Shown: in pieces, positions 34,104 to 41,672 of the stretch
How positions within the stretch are numbered: position 1 is the stretch's first letter
Layout of the letters: every line of letters starts with the position of its first letter
Origin: an uncultured Collinsella sp.
GTDB lineage: Bacteria > Actinomycetota > Coriobacteriia > Coriobacteriales > Coriobacteriaceae
DNA: 64,000 bases
Direction of reading: 5' to 3'
Assembly (NCBI GenBank): GCA_958348225.1
Contig: CATVYG010000007.1
Coordinates: 4,259-68,258, forward strand
Notes under the pieces: model-generated
Seen by the model: the letters and a program-made list of their open reading frames with translations, nothing else
What the model was told of the DNA's origin: nothing
Databases searched by the model: none
Position numbers and translations under genes: made by a program

Positions 34104-35033
34104 CTACCTGCTTCCTTCAATGAGCTTTTCAAGGCGCAAAACACGGTGATACAAGGCCGACTTCGACAAAGGAGGGTCAGCCATTTCCCCCAAATCTCGC
34201 AGCGAGAGATCGGGGTAGCGCTCGCGTAAGTCACAAAAGACTGCCAGGGCGTCCGGCAGCGTTTCGCGCAAACCGCGCCGATCAAGCTCATCAATGAGCG
34301 CAAGCTGATGTTGGGCGGCACCGGCACTCCTGGTCTGGTTGGCAAGCTCTGCGTTCACGCGACGATTCACGTCGTTCTTCACCAGCTTAACCGCACGGGC
34401 CTCTTCAATCTCGGCAACGCTGCGCTTGGCGCCAATCAGCTGTAGCAGACGTTTAATCTCCTCGGCACTCTTGATGTACACGGCATACGAGCCGCGACGC
34501 GCATTGACGCGGGCGTGAACTCCAATCTGCTCCAGAAGATCGCAAAGTCCCTTTGCATACTCCTCGCCCTGAACCGCGATCTCCAAATGAAAATCGCCAC
34601 GCGGGTCGGCAACAAATCCTCCGGCAATCAGCGCACCGCGAATATAGGCGAGCCTGCAGCAAGGACGGGCGACGATGTGGCGCGGCACACCTGCGACGAG
34701 CCCTCCCCTACGGTCGAGAATGCCCAACAGCACCAGAGCCTTATCCAAATCGGGCTGATCGGGCAAGGTGATGAGATAGTTTCGCACCTTGTGCAGGACC
34801 GACTTACGAACCGTGAATTCGGTCTTGAGCTTAAGGATGCGATGCGTCAGCGCAATCATCGTGCGCGCCACAGCACCCGTCTCGGTCGCGACCGTCAAGC
34901 GGTACCGTCCCGAGCCCGCCAACGAAAGCGTGCCGCTCACACGCGTTAGCGCAGCAAGCGTCGACAAGTCGCAGTATTCACATTCGGGTTCGCAGCGCGC
35001 AAGCTCGTCGCGCACCTCAGCGGTAAACGACAT
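34104..35033 (-). CDS. whiA: WhiA-type regulatory protein
   Basis: 309 aa. LAGLIDADG-like N-terminal domain (about 1-210; GALIAGGFVADPRGDFHLEI) and C-terminal helix-turn-helix (about 225-305; LRERYPDLSLRDLGEMADPPLSKSALYHRVLRLEKL). In Streptomyces it drives sporulation septation; in non-sporulating Gram-positives it affects cell division and chromosome segregation. Starts 6 bases past the rapZ stop. The usual order is rapZ-yvcK-whiA; yvcK is absent here. Confidence 0.94.
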   Translation of the reverse strand: MSFTAEVRDELARCEPECEYCDLSTLAALTRVSGTLSLAGSGRYRLTVATETGAVARTMIALTHRILKLKTEFTVRKSVLHKVRNYLITLPDQPDLDKALVLLGILDRRGGLVAGVPRHIVARPCCRLAYIRGALIAGGFVADPRGDFHLEIAVQGEEYAKGLCDLLEQIGVHARVNARRGSYAVYIKSAEEIKRLLQLIGAKRSVAEIEEARAVKLVKNDVNRRVNAELANQTRSAGAAQHQLALIDELDRRGLRETLPDALAVFCDLRERYPDLSLRDLGEMADPPLSKSALYHRVLRLEKLIEGSR

Positions 35034-35039
35034 GCAGAC

Positions 35040-35960
35040 CTATGCCTTCGTGTTGGCACGCGACAGGTCGCGGTGGGAGATGCTCACATGATACTGAGCA
35101 CCCTCCAGGTAGCGAGCCGTGGCCTCGGCAATGGCGACGCTACGGTGCTGCCCGCCTGTGCAGCCGATGGCAATGGAAAGCTGCGGCTTACCCTCTGCGA
35201 TATAACCTGGCATGACCGTATCGAGCAGCTGGGTCCAGGCCTTCCAGAACTCCTGGGTCTTGGGGTGGTCCAAGACAAAATCGGAGACCTTCTTATCGAG
35301 GCCGGTCATGGTGCGCATCTCGGGATCGTAAAAAGGATTGGGTAAGAAGCGAACATCAATCATGATGTCCGCCTCGACGGGCATGCCATGCTTAAAACCA
35401 AACGAGAACACGTGGACATCCATAAGTTGCTGGTCGGACAACTCGGAAAAAGCCATGCGCAGCTTGTTGCGCAAAGCAGAAGTGCGCAAGCGACTCGTGT
35501 CGATAATCATATCGGCTCGATCGCGAACGCCCTGCAGCTGCAGACGTTCACGCTGAATAGCGTCGGCTGTGGTCTCCCCCGGCTTTGCAATGGGATGGCG
35601 GCGACGGTTTTCGCTATACCGGCGAATCAGCACCTCGTCAGACGCCTCGAGAAACACGATGTCACAGCTCATCTCACGCTCTTCCAGTGCGGCAACAGCA
35701 TCGAGCAGTTCATCGAACAAGCCCTGGCTACGAAGATCGCAGGTGACGGCAAGGTGCCTGCCCACGCCCGTATTGATGCCAACGAGCTCTGCAAGCTGGG
35801 CAATCAGGCGCGGGGGCAGGTTATCGATACAAAAATAGCCCATGTCCTCAAACACATGCATGGCTTGCGTTCGGCCCGAGCCGGACATTCCGGTGATGAT
35901 AACGATATCGGGGATACGCTCCGAGCGCTCCGCCGCATCCATGGCATCTCCCTTTTGCAT
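35040..35960 (-). CDS. rapZ: RNase adapter / nucleotide-binding protein RapZ
   Basis: 306 aa. P-loop GMSGSGRT at 24-31, a Walker-B-like region near IDNLPPRL, and the C-terminal RapZ domain with FGFKHGMP, DVRFLPNPFYD and IGCTGGQHRSV. In E. coli it directs GlmY/GlmZ decay; in Gram-positives (YvcJ) it binds GTP and its role is less clear. ATG with GGAGG upstream. Co-transcribed with whiA. Confidence 0.94.
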   Translation of the reverse strand: MQKGDAMDAAERSERIPDIVIITGMSGSGRTQAMHVFEDMGYFCIDNLPPRLIAQLAELVGINTGVGRHLAVTCDLRSQGLFDELLDAVAALEEREMSCDIVFLEASDEVLIRRYSENRRRHPIAKPGETTADAIQRERLQLQGVRDRADMIIDTSRLRTSALRNKLRMAFSELSDQQLMDVHVFSFGFKHGMPVEADIMIDVRFLPNPFYDPEMRTMTGLDKKVSDFVLDHPKTQEFWKAWTQLLDTVMPGYIAEGKPQLSIAIGCTGGQHRSVAIAEATARYLEGAQYHVSISHRDLSRANTKA

Positions 35961-36058
35961 GTGTGCCTCCTAAAATAAGCGCGAGACCCGGCCAGCGGAT
36001 CCCGCGCGATCAATTGCCTTTATTGAGTATACCGCCCCAAGCGGATACGAGGCCCGTC

Positions 36059-36745
36059 TTACGCCTCAAGCGCAGCCTTGAACCAACTTGTAATACTCGT
36101 GGGGTGCGTGATAGCGGTGCCGACGACAACGGCCCACGCGCCGGCATCGATTGCAGCGCGAGCCTCTTCGGGCGTATGTACGCGACCCTCGCAAATGATG
36201 GGAAGGCCGGGGAATTCCTCGGTCGCCTGACGCAGGAGCGGCAGGTCGGGGCCATCGGCCATAGTGCAGTCGATGGCTGCGACACCGTGAGAGAGCGTGG
36301 TGGACACCAGATCGAAGCCCATATCGACCGCGCGACGAATATCCTCGATAGTGGCGCAGTCCGCCATCAGAAGTACGCCCTCCTCGTGCAGCGGACGGAA
36401 AGTGTCCTCGAGCGACTTGCCATCGGGGCGCGGACGATCGGTGGCGTCAATCGCCACGATGTCGGCACCGGCAGCAACGCAGGCGCGAGCGTGACGCAGC
36501 GTCGGCGTGATGTAAACGCCCTCGTGTCCATCCTTCCACAGACCGATAACAGGAACCTCACAGCGACCCTTAATGGCGGCAATGTCGGCAAGACCTTGGC
36601 AGCGAATGGCGGCGGCGCCGCCGAGTTCGCAAGCACGAGACATTTGAGCCATAGTCTCGGGCGTACGAAGCGGCTCGCCCATATACGCCTGAACGCTCAC
36701 GACGAGCTTACCCTTCAGGGATTGAATCAAAGGATCGACGGTCAT
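36059..36745 (-). CDS. nanE: N-acetylmannosamine-6-phosphate 2-epimerase
   Basis: 228 aa, normal NanE length. TIM barrel with VVSVQAYMGEPLRTPETMAQMSRACELGGAAAIRCQG at the start, catalytic Lys in GLWKD, DATDRPRP, and the phosphate-binding end GAWAVVVGTAITHP. Converts ManNAc-6-P to GlcNAc-6-P, the last dedicated step of sialic-acid use. Last gene of the sialic-acid operon; a hairpin separates it from nanK. Confidence 0.95.
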   Translation of the reverse strand: MTVDPLIQSLKGKLVVSVQAYMGEPLRTPETMAQMSRACELGGAAAIRCQGLADIAAIKGRCEVPVIGLWKDGHEGVYITPTLRHARACVAAGADIVAIDATDRPRPDGKSLEDTFRPLHEEGVLLMADCATIEDIRRAVDMGFDLVSTTLSHGVAAIDCTMADGPDLPLLRQATEEFPGLPIICEGRVHTPEEARAAIDAGAWAVVVGTAITHPTSITSWFKAALEA

Positions 36746-36768
36746 AAAGCTGCAACCTTTCTCAGAAC

Positions 36769-36799
36769 AGCCTCCCGAGGCGTGTTGTCTCGGGAGGCT
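36769..36799 (-). terminator. hairpin between nanK and nanE
   Basis: Perfect 11-bp arms (AGCCTCCCGAG at 36769-36779 and complement at 36789-36799), no U-run. Likely partial attenuation or transcript stabilisation. Confidence 0.5.
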
Positions 36800-36815
36800 C
36801 CTACAGCAAATACGT

Positions 36816-37781
36816 TTACTTTAACGAAGCAAGAAGATGCTCAGCGGCACCGATAAGCGGCGCATCGCCCTCCAGAGAGCCGATGAGAATCGGCGTGTCC
36901 TGAAGCGGGTCGAGTGCCTGGCTGGCATAGCCCTCGTGCACCGAATCCTTCCACGTCTGTGAACGCCAATCGGGACCTTGGTGAATCACGCCGCCCGAAA
37001 GCACGATGACCTCAGGGTCCAGGATGTTAGCAAGCGAGCCCAAGCTGGCACCCAGCGCAAAGCCAGCGTCATGGATGACCTCGGTCGCCTTTGCGTCGCC
37101 TGCGCGGCACAGGTCGTTCACGTCGCGACCGACCGAAGGACGGCTGGGGTCGACGCGGCCAAAGCGCTCATCGTACATGCGCCCGATCGAAGTTCCGGAA
37201 GCAACCGACTCAAGATGGCCGGAACGCCCGCAGGCGCAGGGAATGCCAGCGGCAGCCGAGCACTCGATGTGGCCCATATGGCCGGCAGCACCATGGAAGC
37301 CCTGCATCACGCGGCCGTTCTCGACATATGCGCCGCCGATACCCGTTCCGATGCCCAGGCACAAGACGGAGAACTTGCCCTTGCCGACGCCCCAGTGGGC
37401 CTCGCCCAGAGCATGAGCCTGCACGTCGCCCACAACGGCAACGGGAAGACCAAGGTCCTCGCGCAGACGCGGCCCCAACTGAACGCCGGACCAGCCGGGC
37501 ATGATCTCATTGGCATACGCGATGGCGCCCGTCTTGGGATCGACGACGCCTGCGGCACCAATACCGACACCGAGGACCTCGACATCGGGATTCGCCTCGA
37601 GAGCGGCCTTGATGGACGCCTCGATACGCTGGAAGACGGACTCGCCGCCCTCTTGGGCCTCGGTGGGAACCTCAGCCTCAAATACGGGATGGGGCACACT
37701 ACCGTCAGCCGGATACTCCATAATGGCAGTCGCAATTTTGGTGCCGCCGATATCGACGGAGCAAACGTACTTGTTCTCCAT
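36816..37781 (-). CDS. nanK: ROK-family N-acetylmannosamine kinase
   Basis: 321 aa. ATP motif VDIGGTK near the start, VLCLGIGTGIGGAYVENGRV, catalytic Asp in VVGDVQAHALGE, and the zinc loop GHIECSAAAGIPCACGRSGHLES. The usual fourth ligand of that loop (CxCGxxGC) is His here (CACGRSGH), which could still bind zinc. Phosphorylates ManNAc between NanA and NanE. ROK sequence alone could also mean a glucokinase; context decides. ATG 37781 follows AAGGAG. Confidence 0.87.
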   Translation of the reverse strand: MENKYVCSVDIGGTKIATAIMEYPADGSVPHPVFEAEVPTEAQEGGESVFQRIEASIKAALEANPDVEVLGVGIGAAGVVDPKTGAIAYANEIMPGWSGVQLGPRLREDLGLPVAVVGDVQAHALGEAHWGVGKGKFSVLCLGIGTGIGGAYVENGRVMQGFHGAAGHMGHIECSAAAGIPCACGRSGHLESVASGTSIGRMYDERFGRVDPSRPSVGRDVNDLCRAGDAKATEVIHDAGFALGASLGSLANILDPEVIVLSGGVIHQGPDWRSQTWKDSVHEGYASQALDPLQDTPILIGSLEGDAPLIGAAEHLLASLK

Positions 37782-37854
37782 GTCGCTCTCCTTAGGAGAT
37801 AAAAACAACTACAGGAAATGCGCCGTCAGGCTAGCCGTCACAGCGCGGTAAAGG

Positions 37855-37950
37855 TTTTCCAGGTGCCCGAGATCGCCGAGAAACCGTGTGGCCATCGACC
37901 TAATGGGTCATGGTCACACGGTTGAACGGCGAGGTCGGGTGCCTGGGAAA
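37855..37950 (-). ncRNA. structured RNA element between nanA and nanK
   Basis: 96 bases that fold into one long rod: TTTTCCAGGTGCCCGA (37855-37870) with 37935-37950 (13 of 16 paired, plus G-U), TCGCCG with CGGCGA, AACCGTGTG (37882-37890) with its perfect complement (37915-37923), then CCAT/ATGG and GACC/GGTC at the tip. It starts 3 bases past the nanA stop. Not a recognised riboswitch; may be a processing, stability or terminator-like element. Confidence 0.55.
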
Positions 37951-37953
37951 GCT

Positions 37954-38874
37954 TTAAAGGAGACCGTTGTCCTGGAGGACCTTGCGAATCGCCTCGACGT
38001 TCTCGCCGGTCATGGCCTTCACCGGGCGCGGCATGGTCGGGCTGTCGAAGATACCCATGAGATTCATAGCGGTCTTGAAGGCGCCGACGCCACCGGCATA
38101 GCCCTGAACGCCCGAGGTGACATCCCAGATGTGCGAAATCTCATTGAGGCGATCCTGCTCGGCCTTGACGGTAGCCCAGTCACCAGCCTGAGCGGCCTTC
38201 CACTGACGCACGTAGCCCTCGGGCTCAACGTTAGCGAGACCCGGGACGGAACCGTCGGCGCCACCGAGGTAAGCGCCGTCAACAACGACCTCGTGACCGG
38301 TGAGGATGCTCATCGGATGGCCGTTCTTCTCGTTCTCCTGAACGAGATAGCGGAACGAGATGTCATCGCCCGAGGAATCCTTGACGCCAGCCAGGACGCC
38401 CTCGGCGCCGAGCTTGGCAAGGAGCTTCCAGGGGAGCTTGGTGTGGACGCACACGGGGATGTCATAGGCAAAGATGGGCAGGTCGAGCTCCTCGTGCAGG
38501 ATGCGGAAGTGCTCCTCGACCTCGGTCATGCCCTGCAGGGCATAGAACGGGCAGGTGGCGACGAGGGCATCGGCGCCCAGCTCCTGGGCAACCTTGCCGT
38601 GCTCGATCATGCGCTCGGTCTCGGTATCGATGATGCCGACCAGAACAGGCACGCGGTGATCGACGATGCGCACGGCCTCGGCGATAATCTGGCGACGGCG
38701 CTCGTCGGTGGAGAAGACGACCTCACCCGAAGAGCCCAAGAAGAACAGGCCATCGACGCCGGCGTCGATCATGCGGTTGATGCTGCGCTCAAAGGAGGCA
38801 ACGTCGAGCTGGTGGTCTTCGGTATCGGGAACAACGACGGGAGGAATAACGCCGGTGAATTTCTGAGTTGCCAC
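37954..38874 (-). CDS. nanA: N-acetylneuraminate lyase (DHDPS superfamily)
   Basis: 306 aa. Schiff-base lysine Lys165 in AGVKDSSGDD and catalytic Tyr137 in IFAYDIPV, the same numbers as in E. coli NanA; carboxylate-binding GSSGE at 48-52. Cleaves Neu5Ac to ManNAc and pyruvate. The GTG at 38874 is chosen because AAGGAG lies 7 bases upstream and the family starts there (ATQKFTGVIPP). The superfamily also holds dihydrodipicolinate synthase and other aldolases; nanK and nanE next door support NanA. Confidence 0.88.
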   Translation of the reverse strand: MATQKFTGVIPPVVVPDTEDHQLDVASFERSINRMIDAGVDGLFFLGSSGEVVFSTDERRRQIIAEAVRIVDHRVPVLVGIIDTETERMIEHGKVAQELGADALVATCPFYALQGMTEVEEHFRILHEELDLPIFAYDIPVCVHTKLPWKLLAKLGAEGVLAGVKDSSGDDISFRYLVQENEKNGHPMSILTGHEVVVDGAYLGGADGSVPGLANVEPEGYVRQWKAAQAGDWATVKAEQDRLNEISHIWDVTSGVQGYAGGVGAFKTAMNLMGIFDSPTMPRPVKAMTGENVEAIRKVLQDNGLL

Positions 38875-38942
38875 AAGAATCTCCTTAGTTGTCTGGCGGA
38901 CGGCCCTATGCCATCCACTCTTGTTGGCAGTGTCCAGGCCGC

Positions 38943-39794
38943 CTAGGCCAAAGAACACGGGTAGAACGTTTGGTTAAAGAAGTCGACGACTTCGTTTTCG
39001 AACGCATTGATGCGCTCATGAGCGTATTTGGCATAGATGATATGCCTTCGGTCACACTCAAGGCCGTTGAATACAGCAAACTGACCCTTGGGATCGCTCA
39101 CGGTATCCATAAGCGATGTGCCCATGAGCACCGATCCGCGCACCCGAGACGACAGCGCCTCGAGACCGCCGGGAATTGGATTGGCGACCGCCGTGCAGAC
39201 AAGAGCCTGCTCGTCCAGAGCAGACACCGCCAGCGCGACACCGCCGCCAAGACCCTCACCCCATGCAAAAATGCGGTCGGGATCCATGCCATCAAGATTG
39301 CGCGCGACCTTCGCCAACGCGCAGCCCCAACGGACGCGCTCGACAAAAGCAGGCGAGGTAATCCCCTGCTGCAGATCGCTAGATCCAATCATTTCATCGT
39401 CCAGCGCAAGCACGGCATATCCCATGGCGGCAAACCTCGTCATGTGATGCCATCCCCGCACGGGTCGGTCGATGTCATGGAACATCAGGCATAGTGGCAC
39501 AAGCTCGGATGCCCGGGCACGACCATAAGGCTCGATCAAACGACCGTGGACGACATCCCCACCGAGTTCAAAGGAAACCTCGGAGTAGCGCGCGAACGGA
39601 TTGGCAAAATCAATCGCCGTAACAGTCAGCCCGCAAACGTGCGGGTTCAAAGCGGCTGTCTCTAACTCGGAAACATCCGCAGAAGTATCGCCGCGCCAAC
39701 CCCGGAAATCAGATAGCCTTGACGAAACCGTCCCAGCAATTCCCGCAAGCTCGGGGACAATCAGCTCATTGACATTGCTCTCGCACTTAGACAT
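38943..39794 (-). CDS. CE7-like alpha/beta-hydrolase lacking the catalytic serine
   Basis: 283 aa. Aligns with acetyl-xylan esterase/cephalosporin deacetylase (CE7) enzymes: LCLMFHDIDRPVRGW, then RIFAWGEGLGGGVALAVSAL, and a final domain with MGTSLMDTVSDPKGQFAVFN and YAKYAHERIN. The nucleophile elbow GxSxG reads G-E-G-L-G, Gly181 (GGT at 39252-39254) replacing Ser, while the acid Asp (TSLMD) and the His (YAHE) remain. It overlaps the intact paralogue by 8 bases. Either a non-hydrolytic binding or scaffold partner, or a decaying duplicate; the open frame and retained residues argue against simple decay. Confidence 0.8.
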   Translation of the reverse strand: MSKCESNVNELIVPELAGIAGTVSSRLSDFRGWRGDTSADVSELETAALNPHVCGLTVTAIDFANPFARYSEVSFELGGDVVHGRLIEPYGRARASELVPLCLMFHDIDRPVRGWHHMTRFAAMGYAVLALDDEMIGSSDLQQGITSPAFVERVRWGCALAKVARNLDGMDPDRIFAWGEGLGGGVALAVSALDEQALVCTAVANPIPGGLEALSSRVRGSVLMGTSLMDTVSDPKGQFAVFNGLECDRRHIIYAKYAHERINAFENEVVDFFNQTFYPCSLA

Positions 39795-40671
39795 GAGCCT
39801 CCCCTCCCTTGCAGAAAAACGGAATGATCAGATCGTCAAAATCCTGAATCTCCTCGTGGCCAAAGCCTTCAAAGAACTCATGACGCTTTTCACAGGTCAG
39901 GTTGTTGTAGACCGCAAACTGCGTCGCCGGTGGACAGACGATATCGGCCGTGCCCGTGCCAAACAGCACGGGGCATTTGACCATAGGGGCAAAGTTCTTG
40001 GAATCGAAGTACGCCAGCTTGGCATAGGCTTCGTCAATACGAGTCGAGTCCTCGTCAAACCAGCGAGACCAATAGCGCAGGCCCTCGTAGGCAATGTCGT
40101 CGGCATCCAAATCCCAGACCAGGCGGAAATCTGACAGGAAGGGATAGAGGATGGCGGCGCGATTGATAAGCTCGCTGTTAAGCGCGCAGGTCGCAATACC
40201 CAAACCGCCGCCCTGCGACGCGCCGTTCACAAACACACGGGCAAGATCGATGCCCTCGAGCTCGCGAACGATGCGGCACAGGATGCGAATATCTTGGTGC
40301 AAGCGGACGTAGTAGAGATTGGCCGGATCGCCGTCGATACCGGCGACGATATGGCCCGCGACCGTTGTGCCCTCAAATCCGCCAATGTCCTCGGAGGGTC
40401 CTCCTTGGCCAGGGCAATCGAGAGCAATCAGCGCCATGCCCATACCCGCAAACGACGCCTGCTCAAACCAGCTGCGGCTTGCGCCCGGATACCCATGGAA
40501 CTGAAGCACCAATGGCACGGGCTCGTCCGAGACAGGTTTAAGGTACTTGGCGTGCAGACGAGCGCCACACATGCCGGTATACCAGAGATCGAAAAGCTGG
40601 CAGGTCGCAGCATCGGTGACCGATGCCGCCTCGATCGCATAGTCAAGCCCGACGGCGTCGGCCTCGGCCAT
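39787..40671 (-). CDS. CE7-family esterase, likely sialate O-acetylesterase
   Basis: 294 aa as called. Catalytic triad visible: Ser152 (VNGASQGGGLG), Asp243 (GTGTADIVCPP) and His272 (EGFGHEE); oxyanion region LVLQFHGYPG. CE7 enzymes deacetylate xylan and cephalosporins; members in the pneumococcal neuraminidase region (Axe) act on O-acetylated sialic acid, which fits this operon. Only the ATG at 40671 (with GGAAGGA upstream) is usable, yet 30 further upstream codons in the same frame read like the family N-terminus (PSDFDLFWKDR) before a TAA at 40771, with no start codon among them. Confidence 0.82.
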   Translation of the reverse strand: MAEADAVGLDYAIEAASVTDAATCQLFDLWYTGMCGARLHAKYLKPVSDEPVPLVLQFHGYPGASRSWFEQASFAGMGMALIALDCPGQGGPSEDIGGFEGTTVAGHIVAGIDGDPANLYYVRLHQDIRILCRIVRELEGIDLARVFVNGASQGGGLGIATCALNSELINRAAILYPFLSDFRLVWDLDADDIAYEGLRYWSRWFDEDSTRIDEAYAKLAYFDSKNFAPMVKCPVLFGTGTADIVCPPATQFAVYNNLTCEKRHEFFEGFGHEEIQDFDDLIIPFFCKGGEAHV

Positions 40672-40800
40672 GCGATCCTTCCAAAAGAGATCGAAATCTG
40701 ATGGCGGGGGCTGGGCGCCGCGAAATACACCAAATTGCTGTTGGAGCTCCGGAGCAGGGGGCTTGGCGCGTTAACCCCACCTTGCGAAACCGCCCGGGTG

Positions 40801-40828
40801 GTGCGCCCGGCAAGTGAGCCGGGCGCAC
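40801..40828 (-). terminator. hairpin between the transporter and the esterases
   Basis: Perfect 11-bp arms (GTGCGCCCGGC at 40801-40811 and complement at 40818-40828), loop AAGTGA. No U-run; may reduce downstream expression rather than stop it. Confidence 0.55.
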
Positions 40829-40844
40829 GGGAGGGAAAGCGAGG

Positions 40845-41672
40845 CTACTCGCCGAGCTTGGGATGCAGCAGCGACGGCGCAGCGCCGAGCAGCATCTTGG
40901 TGTAGGGGTCCTGAGGGTGCTGGAAGACCTGCTTGGCCTCGCCCTGCTCGACGATCTTGCCGCCATTCATAACGATGATGTCGTCAGAGATATAGCGGAC
41001 CGTCTGGATGTCATGGCTGATAAACACCATGGCCAGGCCGAGCTCCTTCTTAAGGTCGGTCAGCAGGTTCAGAATCTGCGCGCGGACCGAAACGTCCAGA
41101 GCCGAGGTGGGCTCGTCGGCGATGATGGCATCGGGGTTCAGCGACAGGGCACGGGCAATTGCGACGCGCTGGCGCTGGCCGCCCGAAAGCTGACCGGGAA
41201 GAACCTCGGCGGCGGAGCTGGGCAGACCGGTGAGCTCCAGGAGCTCTTTGACGCGCTTCTCCTGCTCGGCCTCGGTACCCAGGTTGTGGACGCGCATGGG
41301 GTCGAGCAGTTGCTCGCGAACGACCATGCGGGGATTGAGCGCCGTGGCCGGGTTTTGGAACACGACCGAGATGACGCGACCCATGTGGCGACGGTCCTCG
41401 GCGGTACGTTTGGTAACGTCCTTGCCCTTAAAGTAGACCTTGCCGCTCGTGGGGGCCTGCAGGCCGCACATGACGTTGGCGGTGGTGGACTTACCGCAAC
41501 CGGACTCGCCGACGATGCCGATCGTCTGACCGGGCATGAGCTTAATCGTTACACCCTGGACGGCGTGAACCAGGTTGGGGTGCAGAATCGAGCCGGTACG
41601 GGTCCTAAAGGTGACGTGGACGTCATCAAGGAAGATGATCGGCTCGACGCCGTTGACTGCGGTCTCGCTCAT
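40845..41672 (-). CDS. ABC transporter ATPase of the sialic-acid importer (SatD/SiaI-like)
   Basis: 275 aa. Walker A GESGCGKST, signature LSGGQRQRVAIARA, Walker B AIIADEPTSALD, H-loop FISHDIQ. Shorter than OppF because the C-terminal cysteine-bearing extension is reduced to about 20 aa ending HPKLGE. Pairs with the ATPase half of the upstream fusion. GGAGGTG ribosome site; directly follows the fusion gene stop. Confidence 0.85.
   Translation of the reverse strand: MSETAVNGVEPIIFLDDVHVTFRTRTGSILHPNLVHAVQGVTIKLMPGQTIGIVGESGCGKSTTANVMCGLQAPTSGKVYFKGKDVTKRTAEDRRHMGRVISVVFQNPATALNPRMVVREQLLDPMRVHNLGTEAEQEKRVKELLELTGLPSSAAEVLPGQLSGGQRQRVAIARALSLNPDAIIADEPTSALDVSVRAQILNLLTDLKKELGLAMVFISHDIQTVRYISDDIIVMNGGKIVEQGEAKQVFQHPQDPYTKMLLGAAPSLLHPKLGE

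Noticed and set aside
40428..40733. A separate small gene starting at GTG 40733 on the minus strand
   Set aside because: It overlaps the esterase in another frame and has no family match; it is more useful as a hint that the esterase start region has been altered.
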